Shown here in pieces: positions 24,113 to 36,000 of a stretch of 64,000 nucleotides of DNA. The first letter of the stretch is position 1, and every line of letters begins with the position of its first letter. The stretch comes from Pictodentalium vernedei (lineage: Eukaryota > Mollusca > Scaphopoda > Dentaliida > Dentaliidae), in contig CM062294.1 in assembly GCA_031216915.1 (NCBI GenBank), positions 166,859,455 to 166,923,454 on the forward strand, written 5' to 3'. A program made the position numbers and the translations under genes. Under the pieces are notes generated by a model that saw only the letters and a program-made list of their open reading frames with translations, was not told the origin of the DNA and made no database searches.

Positions 24113-24873
24113 AAGAAAAAAAATCGACTAAAATTCTGGGTAAAAGTGACCAGTAAAAGTAATTAGCACCTCTCACTAATCTCGATCTCGGTATATTTAT
24201 TTAAGCACATCGGCATAACGAGACTAAACCACGGCAGCATTCCTCCGCGTAATTTACATATTAATAACACATATTAAGCAGTTTAATTTTGTTATAACAT
24301 CAACAAAACCATTTCACGTGCCACCAATTGGAACGAGCTCGACGAGCTCGTTCCAAATGGGGGCACATGACATGTTTTTTTTAAACCTTTTGAAAAAACA
24401 AAACAAAAATTAAATTAATGAATTTTGATATTCTGTGTGTTGGGTAAAGGGTTAACCAGGGAATTTACGGAAACTGGTAAGATTGTCACGTCAATTAGTT
24501 CTCTCAGTGCATTTACAATGGATATTTTTTTCACTCCAGCCGGAAGAATTTAAACGAACATTCCAGACTGACAGGAAGCTAAAGGTTATTCAACGAACCC
24601 ACATTGAAAGATATGATCAATTCTAGAATCTACGGACATTCATTAGTTGGAATGCAAGATATATCTGGTATGCATTGTCGACTTATTGGCTTTTTTCTTG
24701 TTATCGCACTGCAGTTTGTCTCCTTAGGCACCAAACATAACATCGTACATAAATTAAACCTGATTCAGAGCTGAATTGATTTTTTTTTAAAATGAAAAGT
24801 CGCCGACGGGTTTGATGCGTTCTGACGCAGTAAATGATTGTTGTGATGGTTCACATATTTCACACTGTTTTTG

Positions 24874-25121
24874 TTGACTCTTTACCTAACATAACATAAA
24901 AACGCACAACAAAAATAATCACAACAAAGCAATATTCAAATTTAGTTTGTTTTTAATGTTTGCTAAAAAAACATAGCCACTGGTCCCTCGTTGGAACGAG
25001 GTCGACAACCCCGTTCCGATGAGAAGTTATAAGATGTGTTTTTTGAGGTGAACAAACCATCCTTTAATTATTCAATGATATTGCAAGGAGCGTTTGTTAT
25101 TCTTTATAGGCAAAAGGTTAA
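24874..25121. mobile_element. diverged copy of the TTAA foldback MITE
   Basis: The left edge reads TTGACTCTTTACCTAAC and the right edge CAAAAGGTTAA. The central palindrome is at about 24,990-25,020 (GGAACGAGGTCGACAACCCC). Length is 248 bp, as in other copies. It lies only about 420 bp from the previous copy. Confidence 0.75.
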
Positions 25122-26315
25122 AAGCCATTACAATATCATAAAATATGACCCACATATTGGAAAATAATAAAAGAAAATATCCTGACATCCAGGAAGTTCA
25201 CTATCTCACCAAAAGACTTACGGCCAACCCAATAGTGCTTCAGTTAGTTTTTGTTTACTATGATGGAATCGTCGCATCGTAACATCGTTGGAGCAGTCTA
25301 AGTAAAGTTCCGACGTCACGCCTACTTGCTACTTTACACACAAACAGCGCCTGGGAGGACATTTATTCAATTAGGAAGACAAGCTACTAATTGAAAGTTT
25401 AATATGTTTACCTTTTTGGAATTCACTAAAACAACTATCGACAATCCATTCCAAAGAGAGTTCTTAAAGAGAGTTTGAGAGAATTGGAGAAACGTAGTGA
25501 CTGGTTCAGATATTTCCGTTGGGTAAAAAATGATGTGAAGTGACATGTACACTAAAGTTTACAGTGCACACGCGTACGGTTAGTTACTCAGTTAATAATA
25601 GATTTGTTTATACCTGAACGTGTGACCAGCCCTTTGCAATGCACATGGTTAGTAACACTTTCTAGTTATAACAACATGGTAACTGCCTTACCACACACTA
25701 CATGAAAATGCACACTCATTGAGGCTGTGCAATGCGCAGGGTTTTTTTCTTCGTATAATAGAGACAATCTTATTTATAAGAATAAACGAAAGAGTGACGT
25801 ACCTTGTGCTTTGCACAGAGTTGGTCGATAAACCAACATACACTGACTGACCAAAGGCAATGCACATGATTAGTTGATAGATTACCTTATCTCAACTTAC
25901 ACGAACATGTAGACTGGCCAAGGCTGAAAAATGCACCACATGATTGGTTAGTTACGTTTCACATTAGGTGCGGGATTTAGAGAACTACTGGAATACTTAC
26001 ACTGAACTGCGGAAATCGTTCTTAAAGTGAATTCCAAAAATAGAAACATTCAATTAATAGCTCTTGCTTTTTATTGATATACTGAGTGGTCAAATATGGT
26101 ATCGAATTTTCCCCAGAAACCGTGCACGAGGTGTGGTATCCAGAACTGTGATACTCGCCTCCAGTATCGAAAGCTCTAAAGTTCATATCTCCTGCAATAC
26201 TGTGATCACGGGAAAGCTGTTTTTATTGATCAGATCACGATTAGATATCACGACGTGCGTCGAGAGTTCGAAATTGAAGCATTCAGAACTTAAGAACGAG
26301 TCAAGAAAAACAAAC
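25122..26315. other. no gene recognised
   Basis: Noncoding by eye. A phrase of the form GACCA.....CAATGCACATG recurs around 25,620-25,650 and 25,850-25,870, suggesting an old low-copy repeat. The right limit is the target duplication of LINE-A. Confidence 0.4.
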
Positions 26316-27118
26316 GACAATTGCATCTAGTTTAAACAATATTTTATTTATGAAAAACAAATTGTGGTACAATACATACAAAAACGTAATAATGAAGAAT
26401 AAAGAAACGAAGGAACTGACAAAATTGTATGTATAACAACAATGCATTTGGTACAATTACAGTTAATATAGTGTTGGGATTCAGCAGGAAGCTATAAGCT
26501 TATGTGAGCTGTCTCCCAGTAAGTTTAAATCAGTTACTAAGTTAGGTGGAAGTAATATTTTCAACGTAATATATTGCTTAAACAGGGCAAAAGAAGAAGA
26601 GACCAATACTAGAATAGAGAGAAGGACAAAGTACTGGACGGTTAGTGGGAAAGAAGGAGAGAGAGAGAATAAAGAGGTGAAGGTAAAGTACTGAAACCAA
26701 ACCAAGTTCAATTATACTATTGCTACATCATTACTAGAGCAACCTATGGAACTGTTTGCATAAGAGATAGTGCTGTCATTGCTAGCCGCTTAGAAAATAA
26801 TAGAGCATCAAACTGGGATTATAACATGTGTGAAAGAAACAAATAATTCCTGTTGTATCACAATCCAAAATGTCGCTTGCTATGGGACACCGACGTACAA
26901 CCAGCAATGACAACACCTCTCCGTGACACGTTGTGACACTGAAGTCAGCAATGCGTGTTATATGGAAAAGCCTAGTCATGTAACACCTTCGTGTGGCAGG
27001 AGGGAGAAGAAATTCATATCTTCTATATATAGACCGCTGACAGAGTATCAGAGACAAAGGAATATACTTAAGAATAACAACGGCGTGGCGAATAAGGCCG
27101 AAGCTTAACGTTAATGCC

Positions 27119-30100
27119 TCATCGGAAACGACCACTTTGTGAGATAAAATCTTGTACAACACGGAATACAAGTGAATTTTCGGTGTTATCCAGATGTTCA
27201 GAACCATACAGTAATGTTGAGAGGTCTACAGGGAATGGTAAAGTGTGGATTGTAGAATTCCGTACAACGTCAAAGATTGGACAACGGAGCAGGAAATGCT
27301 CTGTTGTCTCTAAATCACCGCACTGGCAAAGGGGAGACGCCGAGATGTGATTGTCGTATAAATGGGCGTTGATGCTGCTACAATGTAATCTTAGTCTACA
27401 GTGATAAATTTGTGCTGCTCGACATTTGGCCCCTGAGTAGAACGTGGGTGGTCGGCGGTTCGCACTATTTAAGTACCTTTTGAAATAGGGAAGGGAAGGA
27501 TTTTCCCTAATCGATGAGGGAATTCGATTCCACTGGTTAGTAACATCCGGAATGAAGGAGGATTGGTATAAGTTAGTGTGGCAAACGGGAACTCGATGAT
27601 TGTTAACATCCCGGAGATTGTGGGTTGGATTCATGGATAAATTTGTTGGTGGAACCTTGATGGAAATATATTGGGGGGGGGGGGGGTAATTTGTGATACA
27701 TTTTAAAAAAAATTGAATGAGCTTGTGCTTTCGGCGTCGTTCCTGTAGAGTGTCCCATTGTGTTTCAGCATACAGGAGGGTTTTACTGGTACTTACAGTA
27801 GCACCAGTAACTATTCTTGCTGCCGCTATTTGTATTTTCTCTAGCTCAGCAGCTTGGATTGCTGAGCAGTTGTCCCATACACGGTCGGCATACTCTAAGA
27901 GTGGCCTGATAAAGGCGAAATATATTTTTTCGAGGACATTGCGTACAAATGTGAACTTGTGTGACCTAATCATGTCAACACGCGTCCAAGCTTTGGAACA
28001 TACGAGATCAATATGATCATTCCATGTACAGGTTTTGTTCAGAGTTACACCTAGGTGTCTGTGGCTACTGACCTCGGAAATTTGGATGCCACTCAAGTAT
28101 ACTGGTGGATGAACTGAGGCCTCTGTTTTGCGTGATATCAACATAGTTTCAGTTTTTTGAGGGTTGAACTCGACCAGCCATGCCTTGGACCAACGTTCGA
28201 TTGTAGCCAGGTCATGGTTGATCGAGACTGCCGCTTGAACAGGGTTCTCGACTATGAGATACAGGGAAGTGTCATCTGCAAACAGTCGTATACTGCTGAG
28301 CAGGTCATCTGTAATGTCATTTATGTATATCAAAAATAGCAGTGGGCCGAGGATCGAACCTTGTGGAACACCAGAATTTACTGATTTCCAGGGAGACACT
28401 TCCGAGGAAACTACAACCCGCTGGCACCGATTGGAGAGGTAAGATTTTAGGAAACAAAGCAAGTCGGCAGATATCCCGATTTTTTCACGCTTGTGTATGA
28501 GACCAACATGCCAGACCTTGTCAAATGCCTTGCTAACATCGCAAAACACAACTATGACAAATCTTTGCCTTCATCGAGAGCATGGCAGAATTCGTCATAC
28601 AGATCCGTTAGTTGTAAGACTGTGGAGTCACCTGCGATAAAACCGGGCTGAAACTGGCTGAGTATATTGTTCTCACATAGAAAATCCCACAAACGTTTGA
28701 AAACACATTTCTCAAATAGTTTTCCAATGCAGCTAATTAATGATATGGGGCGATAATTAGTAACTAGGTTAGAAGGATTTTTTTTAACACTGGGGGTCAC
28801 ATTGGCCTGCTTCCATAATTTTGGGAAGTAACAAGTTTGCAGGAGTGCATTGAAGAGGGTCGTAAGCGGTTCACATAAGGAACGTTGACATTCTTTTAGA
28901 AGTCGAGGACTTATAAGATCGGGACCGGACGCTTTTGATACATTGATACATTTTATTGCTTCGTGCACTTCGCGACAAAGCAATGTTATACTATTGAGAA
29001 GATTAGAGGCAGGGTTAATTAACGGTGGCAAAGACGCATTAGAATCATCCAATGTAGAGATGGAGCAGAAATATTCGTTAAACACTTCCGCTTTCTCAAA
29101 ATTAGTTGAGTAAACCTTATTCAGATGTCTTATCGTCAGGATTTCCGATACATGTTTGCCGACAAATAATTGTAATGTTTTCCACCACTTCGACGGAGTT
29201 GTTTCTGGGGAGCTTAGTGTTGCCTGGGCCTTGGATATGTATGAAGCTTTGGCTTTTCTGACAGCTGAGACGACTTCATTGCGCTTTTTCTTATATATGT
29301 CCCAGTCACGTAACAGACCGGAACGCTTTGCCTTGCGATATAAGCGTGTCCTTTGTCTTATCAGGGACCGTATCTGATTGTGCATCCATTTCGGCTGACT
29401 GGGTCTGGATGTTATAACTTTATTGGGGATGAATTTGGATGCTGCGTCGAGAAGCTTGTCAGTGAAATTAGAGACAATGGTATCTTGGCATGGATGATCA
29501 AACAAGCTTACCCAGTCTATGTTATTGAATGTAGTATTAAGGGCTTCGGAATTCCCTTCCGCATACAGGCAAATGCGTCTTTTGAAGGTTTTAGGTGATA
29601 TTCTTTGAAACTGGATCTGCACAAGAATTGGACAATGGTAGCGTGTCATGTCCGGAATAAATGGTTCCAATACGACACACTCCAGTACATGGACGGTATT
29701 ACTGACAGCAAAGAGGTCAATTAATGAGGCCGATGTCTCGGTAAAGCATGTTGGTTCACTTACAAGTTGTTTCAGATTGAAGTTGTTGCATATATCATGG
29801 AAGTGGCCCCTGGGAGACCCCAACTGATTGTCGTTAAAATCACCAGTAATAATAGTGTCAGGAATCAATGTATCTTTTGCTTTTTCAATGGAAGCAACAA
29901 TATTATCCCAAACTTCTGCAGTACTATTGGGTGGGCGATAAAACACTCCTAGCAGTAATGAATTACCAAGATTGGTAGAGACCTCAACCCAAAGGCACTC
30001 AATGTTATTCACCCTAAGATCAGTTCGATGACGAAAGCACAAGCCATCTTTCACATAAACTGCAACACCTCCTCCCCTTGACATGCGATCAAGGCGTAGA

Positions 30101-30678
30101 TGTTCTTGGAAACCGTGAATCTTGATATCACATGTCAGGTCAGAGTCTTGTAGCCAGGTCTCAGTGAAGGCCATAATATCATGGGACAAGGATTCATACT
30201 CGAGGATTTCTAATTTGGGCTTAAGGATCTGAATATTCATGTGGAAGATTCGGAGTGAATTTATGGTATTTTTGGCACTTAAAGAACCTGGTCCGGGATT
30301 CAATTCTATATCTCCTGACAATATCAGGATAAGCTTTACAGTCCATTTTGAGAAGGACTCAAGACACGACTTACCAGACTCTGTTGAGTTTGTTCTAGAA
30401 CTGTTTGTTGTATCATCTTGACATGTTCGATGTGGAGTATAACTGATTGATATAAAATGCACGGCTAATGTCACAATGAGAGAGGTATGAAACTCGATCC
30501 CTATACAACACATGTACACAAACAATAAGGAACACATGGATTGGTGTCTGTCTAGTTTGCGCTTGAGGCTGCTGATATGAATTGTGGAATTGAATGCACC
30601 AATCCGGGCACGATAAGTCACAATAATGCTAGACATTATGTAATTTGAGGGTGATAGAATATAGACCGTGTCCGGCAT
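27119..30678 (-). pseudogene. LINE-A endonuclease-RT polyprotein with 2A-like motif, one frameshift
   Basis: First ATG in frame is at 30,678; the first frame ends at 28,552 and the second runs to 27,119, about 1,185 residues. Order: an N-terminal region with a hydrophobic stretch; a 2A-like GDIELNPGP at 30,289-30,315; an apurinic-type endonuclease (FHMNIQILKPK, TETWLQDSD, GGGVAVY, GVFYRPP, ITGDFNDNQ, then a SASLIDLF block); RT with NYRPISLISCIGKLFEKCVF, FCDVSKAFDKVW, NSGVPQGSILGPLLFLIYIN and IRLFADDTSLYL; and a C-terminal knuckle CQCGDLETTEHFLLRCP. The single break lies near 28,550-28,556, just before the RT A box, and looks like one lost base. It encodes the nicking and reverse-transcription activities for its own mobility. 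Confidence 0.88.
30286..30318 (-). other. 2A-like ribosome-skipping motif
   Basis: On the minus strand the polyprotein reads ILSGDIELNPGPGS. The core D-I-E-L-N-P-G-P fits the 2A consensus D(V/I)ExNPGP, where the nascent chain is released between the last Gly and Pro. 2A-like motifs are known at the N termini of some non-LTR elements, for example in trypanosomes and sea urchins. If active it would split off about 130 N-terminal residues from the endonuclease-RT. The motif is seen directly; activity is inferred. Confidence 0.8.
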
Positions 30679-31264
30679 TTGGTACCTGTCAATGACATGT
30701 TTATTCCACACTGCTGGGAATTGATTTTGGTTTGGTGTCTACGAGAGGTTGAGTTTGAAAGAAAGTAAATGGAGTAGGTGTATGAAGGATAGAAAAGAAG
30801 AGAAACAAAATAAAACATGGATAACATCTAGGAAGTTAGATTGGGTTGCATGCACGTAGAATGCTTGCTTAAAGTCGCAAACTAATGATGTTTAAGTTGA
30901 TCTTGTAAGAATAATAACTCAGTTAAGGTTTGAATCTTGTTTGCAAAGTTAGGTTGCTAATATGAATGAACAGAACACACTGAGATGTAAGCCAAAACAA
31001 ATTCAAATATCTTCAGTGCATTAGGTTGATCAAGGATCACCGGGGTTTTAGCCATTCACAGACTCTATTTTACTATTTACGAACTTTATTTGAATTCAAG
31101 AAGCAGTAGTTCTTGCGGGAGTCATCCTTCAGGCACGAAACCACGAAAATTGCCTTGAAGGATTGTCTGCTGTACAGCAGTAGGTCAAGTGAGCTACACC
31201 CCATATGACTTTGTACCATCTTGCAACAAATCAATAACACTGACAGCGAAAATAGTAGAAGAGA

Positions 31265-31600
31265 AAATTAAAGTAATACCAACAGCAACAACAACAATAA
31301 TAATAGTAACAGTAACAGTGATTATCATTATCATTATCATTACCATCATTACTCTCACTACCATTACTAGTTTTATTATCACCACCATCATTACTACCAC
31401 CATCCCCATCACTGTCACTGTTACCATCACCACCACTATACCATCGCCATCACTGTCATCACTACTACTGCAACCACCACTATCATTATTACTATTATTG
31501 TGACGATCGCCATGACAACCAATTACCACTGTCACCATCAGCCCTACCACTGCCATTACCATCACCATCATAGACACCTCCATCATCACCATTAATTTAT
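31265..31600. repeat. ATC/ATT/ACC-rich microsatellite in the LINE-A leader
   Basis: Imperfect trinucleotide-like repeats (CATTATCATTACC, CACCACCAT and similar) fill this segment. Long open frames through it on both strands are artefacts of triplet periodicity. It lies inside the target duplications, so it was mobilised with LINE-A or expanded afterwards. Confidence 0.9.
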
Positions 31601-31882
31601 TATTTTTTTTTCCATTGTGAGGCAATGACTCTGGGTTGGATGAGTAAGAAGTGGAAAATTGTAGGTGGTAAATGGTGACTACGATAACTGGGGCGTAGAA
31701 AAGAAACCGTGATTATCGGCCATTTTAAATCGTTTGCAAGACGGATACGGATAAGGGTGTCCCAGTTGATGTAGATTGGTGAAACATTCTCAGTAGGCTG
31801 CGATATTATACAAAATCGTATAGTATCGCAGCCACACCACGTTCTGTGTGTTTTTTTTTATGTAGTATTGACAATTGCATCT

Positions 31883-32951
31883 GATATTTAACTCTTAACC
31901 CGCTGACTAGTTTCCAGATATTTTTTATCAAATCTAGCCATGGCTGTTATGTAGCAGCCATGACTAGAGTTGATGAAAAATTCATCTAAATTTGTCACAA
32001 AGAATCATTGGTGAAAATATCCATTCAATTTACAAGAGGGGGGGGGGGGGTGATTAAATGTGCCCAAATTATGCTTATTTCAATGGCAAGGGCAATCCTG
32101 TCCTGGGCAGGAATATCTACCAGCGGCATGCAGGGAGTTAATGTTATCCCCTTTTCTTTTTTAAAGGCTAATTACGCAGTACTTTGAGAAGAAAAAACAT
32201 TTTTGATTTTAGGCGGAATCGCGACCCGGTATCGACCCAGTCGGAATTTTCTACCCACCTTTATAATCACTGTACTAAAGCTTACATTTCTACGTCGGAG
32301 TGTCGAGCAATACATGTTTGTCGTGGAATGGGGTCACTTGCTTCAGTTCTTCCTGTTCATAACTCGAAAGCTACAGTTCCAAAATAGCGATTCAATTTAC
32401 ATTGTGCTTACCTAATCCCCCATATCGGAAACTAGCACACTGCTAGTTAGATTCAATGTAAATATAAAGATCAAACGAAATATAGGCCATGTTTTCGTTC
32501 TGCAGTGTTTATAACGTTGGCTTTATTTTCTATTTTTCAGTGAAAATTAAATTACAACTCTCTCGGGAAAAACAATCGTTCGAGTGGCTATAAGGCGATA
32601 TTTCAGATCTTCGGCGTATGCCACTATTGAAATGTATGACCCTGGAGGTTTTGTTAATAAGTGCTAGAAGTGCTTCTGGACATTTGTCAGAAACTTTCAA
32701 ATAATGTTGTCAGTGTAACCGAAGAGACAGCTACTTTATTCTCGGACATCTATTTGTGCATTGCGTTCTCAAGCCGATTTTGTTATAAATTTCGAAAACA
32801 GACATAAATGCAATTTTGGAGACTTGAAGAGATATTCACTTCCGTTTGATGGACCTCTATCAAATGATTTAATAATGGTGAAACATCATTAAAGTGTAGT
32901 ACTTTTTTCGATGTGCTGTTCCTCGGAACTGATTTTCCTTATCCTCTCATG
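31883..32951. other. noncoding, with a hairpin at about 31,917-31,982
   Basis: The sequence TCTAGCCATGGCTG, a short loop and CAGCCATGACTAGA form a strong hairpin; the arms extend with TTTTTTATCAA and TTGATGAAAAA. The flanks read TTAACCCGCTGACT on the left and, about 240 bp on, AGGGAGTTAA, so it may be another TTAA-type foldback family. A G-run lies at 32,039-32,050. No gene was seen. Confidence 0.5.
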
Positions 32952-33212
32952 TACAGTACGTGTAGAGTGTATTATCACTAAATCACCCACAGAGTGGAGA
33001 TTCCACCCAAGCAATAATTGCAAATTTGTTGCAAAGCATAACAAGCACAAGCAAAGTTTCAGCCAATGGACCTCCGGGTTAAACCCGGAGGTCCATTGGC
33101 TGAAACATTGTTTGTGTTTTTTGTCGATATATACAAAATACGAAAGTTATAGTTTGGGTGATAACCCCACTCTGTGGGTGATTTAGTTACAATCCACTCT
33201 CCACGTACTGTA
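32952..33212. mobile_element. foldback MITE, TA-flanked, 261 bp
   Basis: The left end reads TACAGTACGTG and the right end CACGTACTGTA. The arms match for about 45 bp, including TAAATCACCCACAGAGTGG on the left and its complement on the right. The centre, 33,057-33,107, is a perfect palindrome around CCGGGTTAAACCCGG with arms of about 25 bases. No coding capacity. The TA edges suggest a Tc1/mariner-dependent element. Confidence 0.85.
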
Positions 33213-34794
33213 TAAAAGATATGGTATTGCTAAAAACACTTTTTTACTTTTTCTGTTTTTGTTTGTTCTTTTTTCTTTATTTGTGGGGGAAATATAATTT
33301 CTTCAACTGAATTTCGTACCTTATATATCTTGAAATCTATCAAACAACATTTGCCATTATGCACACTCATATATTTCAATGTGCACATCCATCCTCTTTG
33401 TGGCTCCATTTCAAGGGTTATTACTGCATTACCAAAATGAACCAAATAAAGTAAAACATGACCATTTCTTCATATTTCATAAAAATGCACAATCAAGTTC
33501 GGTTCAGACTTTCCATACATTGATTATCAGAAATACTTAGCAACTTTCAACTTCAGTGTTTTCTCACTGTGATCACTTTGTGAGTACTTTGTGTTGAGAA
33601 TGTTAGTGTGTGTAGATGCAACGGCGATAATAAAACGAAGTTCTCGATGAAGCTCTTTTATCAGATTTTCATCTCTACCATGCTCGGTCCTTGAATAGGA
33701 TTACCATTAAAATAATGCAAATGTTTGTCAGCTAAGAATTTGGCTTTCTGTCACATTTGAAAGTGCTACTGTCACTGTTCTATGTGCAGAATTAACATCT
33801 GCAACAATTTTGCAGCTGTATATTTGGCTTTCAAATCCTATACTTGGTTTCGCTGTTTGAGGAATGGTATATTCAGAAAAAAGCATGGCTATTAGTGATT
33901 ATTATGCCTCACGTTTGTAACATCAGCAGTGATTGGTTAATTTGACACCTTCTAAAAGACATAGTACTGGAGTTCTGGGGAAAACACGCATACTACCGGA
34001 ACGTTCTTCCCTGGAGACAAGAGAACAATGAAAATGTAAGCTCCACTTCCATTGATCAGCGTCGATTTCGTACGCCCTGGTTGGAATTTCTCAACACCAA
34101 ACGCTGGCGCCGTGTTCGTTTAACTTTTTTCGTCACCGATAGACACAAACTTACCAACAAATATATCATCTTCAGTGGGAGTGTTTTTAATTTTAACTGC
34201 AAACAATGAATTCAAAAGAATCAGAAATATTAAAAACTCACGTGTTGTTCACAACTTCAGTGAATCCTGTATATGAGTTATGACTTCAATCAATTATATT
34301 TCAACAAGTTTAGTACTCCTCGACCCAACTGATCCTCCGCCTCATTTTCAAAATAAATTGTTTCACTCCGCTTAATTCTATCAACTGTCGTTGTCCAAGA
34401 AACATGAATTTATATCCATTAATTTATACCACTTATCACATAAGCATTAACACTGAATTATAACATGAACAGCATGATTCAGTTGTAAACTCTGGCATTT
34501 GGTGATAAAGAAAATTCCAAAGCGAGGCACTTGTGACAAGTCATTTTCGAAGAGACGTCATTCGTTCGAAATGACGTCATGTTTTTGGATTCGACTACAT
34601 TGTTATTACAAGATTGATGGCATGTTGCAGTTAACGCTTAACAATGAAAGTTATTTTTTGTTCGGCATAATAAAATAATTAGAACGTTTCTTTTCATGTT
34701 CTATCGGTCGATAGTACCTGAGTTGGTGTGATTTCTGAAATAAAACCTGAAGCGTTTTAATTTTATAATTGTGTGCTTTTCTGTATTCCTGTAA
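33213..34794. other. no gene recognised
   Basis: Noncoding by eye. It contains TGACGTCAT-type words in inverted arrangement at about 34,554-34,580 (GACGTCATTCGTTCGAAATG, then ACGTCAT), a perfect CRE-like palindrome of doubtful meaning. Confidence 0.4.
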
Positions 34795-34985
34795 TGCTTT
34801 AATAAACGTAACGGCCAACACAAGCCAGCGCTATTCACAAAATTATCATTCTCTCTTGATTGTTTCCATTTTTTGACTCGACGGGCTCGTTTCAGTAAGG
34901 GGTCATAAGCCATGTTTTGATGCAAAAAGAAACACATTATTCAGTAATGTTCTTTGCAAATGTCTGCTTTTCCTGTAGGCATGGG
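34795..34985. mobile_element. degraded copy of the TTAA foldback MITE
   Basis: AACGTAACGGCCAACACAAG at about 34,805 matches the subterminal AACATAACGGCCAAAACCGG of the clean copy at 41,513. GACGGGCTCGTTTC and AGGGGTCATAAGCC near 34,880 match half of its central palindrome. The left arm of the palindrome is largely lost and no TTAA edge is certain. Confidence 0.55.
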
Positions 34986-35479
34986 TATTCGGCAATTCGG
35001 GGACAAGACATTTCCTGTTCTATGTTGTCGTGACATACGTATCCAGTACCAGTTTTGGCTAATTGGAGAATGATACTTGTTCGAAAATACTTTAACTTTC
35101 GATGGATTTTACAATCTCCTATATTTCTGTTATTACTAATTTAATTACTTAATGTAATAACGTAAATTGCTTCGCATGTTTTTGTTCAGAATTATAGCAC
35201 AGCCAATTTACTGTACGAACTTTTGGTGAAAATCTTGGCACAATACCCGCTTCAGGTGCAAATAAAGAGCACAGACATAAAAACTGATACATTGAAATAA
35301 TTTCGCAATACACTGTACTCATGTCACACAAAAACAGAAATAAGCGCGCATTGTTTTGCTTGTTCAGCTGTATTGGATTTGGCATTCCGGGAGCAAAACA
35401 ATATCGGTTTGTATTTCATTTGAAAACAAGAGGGGTGGGCCACTGCATACCCCAACGATGCATACACCAAACAATGGCA
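34986..35479. other. no gene recognised
   Basis: Several overlapping short frames occur on both strands around 35,150-35,480; none has a motif or convincing start. Treated as noncoding. Confidence 0.4.
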
Positions 35480-36000
35480 CGATACGAAATACACCATGGT
35501 ACTGTGAACCATGTACAATCTTCATTCCAAATTTCATTGAGATCCGATAACCCAAACCTGGGACACGAGGCAAACAGACACAAAATGACTTTCTTTACGT
35601 TGAGAAGGGGGATAAGTCTAGGGAGTAAGGCCTTTTCTAAGAACAATCTTCATTCCAAATTGCATTGAAATCCGATAACCCGAACATGAGACGCAAATTG
35701 ACAAATAATAGCTATTTTGTTTTTTTCAAACGGCCCTTAACTCAAATAGAAAAAATATCCCAACAGCAAAACTGCTGATGCCACTGAAAGACCTCTTGGT
35801 TGTGAACATCTGTATGAAATTTCATCAAAATCTGAGCAGTAATGTCCAAGTTATAACTCGAAGAGACACCGGAGGACGGACGGACGGGCGCACGCATGCA
35901 CGCACAGACGGAGGGATGGACGCATGAAGAGACGCACGGACAGGCGCAATCCTGTATCCTCCACCTTTTTTAAAAAAAATGGGGGTATAATGAACTTCGT
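35480..36000. repeat. dispersed repeat with CATTCCAAAT / GGACGGACGG modules
   Basis: A phrase ATCTTCATTCCAAATT, then CATTGA.ATCCGATAACCC occurs at about 35,517 and again at about 35,645 (period near 128). Downstream comes a third related phrase ATTTCATCAAAATCTGAG, and then GGACGGACGGACGGGCGC and related runs. I know similar arrangements from dispersed invertebrate repeats. Boundaries are approximate. Confidence 0.55.

Larger units (their letters stand above)
22134..24230 (-). mobile_element. MULE DNA transposon with 107-bp inverted ends
   Basis: The left end 22134-22240 starts GGTGTCGTCTCGTTATGCCG; the reverse complement of the right end, 24124-24230, starts GGTTTAGTCTCGTTATGCCG. The two stay similar through CCGAGATCG, TTACTTTTACTGGTCACTTT and the following TTTTAG. 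The flanks carry an identical direct repeat ACGGCAGC at 22126-22133 and 24231-24238, an 8-bp target duplication. It encloses one transposase gene on the minus strand. Ends and target duplication are seen directly; the insertion is inside a MITE. Confidence 0.9.
22106..24455. mobile_element. TTAA-flanked foldback MITE, interrupted by a MULE
   Basis: The left part, 22106-22133, starts TTAACCCTTTATCTAACG. The right part, 24231-24455, ends GGGTAAAGGGTTAA. Joined without the intervening MULE they give a MITE of about 250 bp, the same length as the clean copies at 41,513 and 48,755. The central palindrome is at about 24,310-24,360 (GGAACGAGCTCGACGAGCTC). TTAA at both edges and CCC...GGG termini are the pattern of piggyBac-type elements. 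Confidence 0.82.
26329..31869 (-). mobile_element. LINE-A, apparently full-length non-LTR retrotransposon
   Basis: The element is framed by an identical 13-bp direct repeat, GACAATTGCATCT, at 26316-26328 and 31870-31882. Its 3' end (minus sense) has ATAAATAAAATATTGTTTAA next to the left repeat, without a long poly(A). The element is about 5.5 kb: a 5' leader of about 1.2 kb that includes an ATC/ATT-rich microsatellite, one long polyprotein of endonuclease and RT, and a 3' leader of about 0.8 kb. A perfect target duplication and a nearly open frame imply a recent insertion. It belongs to the Jockey superfamily in the broad sense (CR1/L2/Jockey-like). Confidence 0.85.

Noticed and set aside
31190..31625. 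Long frames on both strands (about 104 and 143 residues)
   Set aside because: They translate an ATC/ATT/ACC trinucleotide-like microsatellite. Both strands stay open for the same reason.
34554..34580. CRE-like palindrome TGACGTCA as a promoter element
   Set aside because: A single 8-bp motif is expected by chance in a window of this size and no gene lies downstream.
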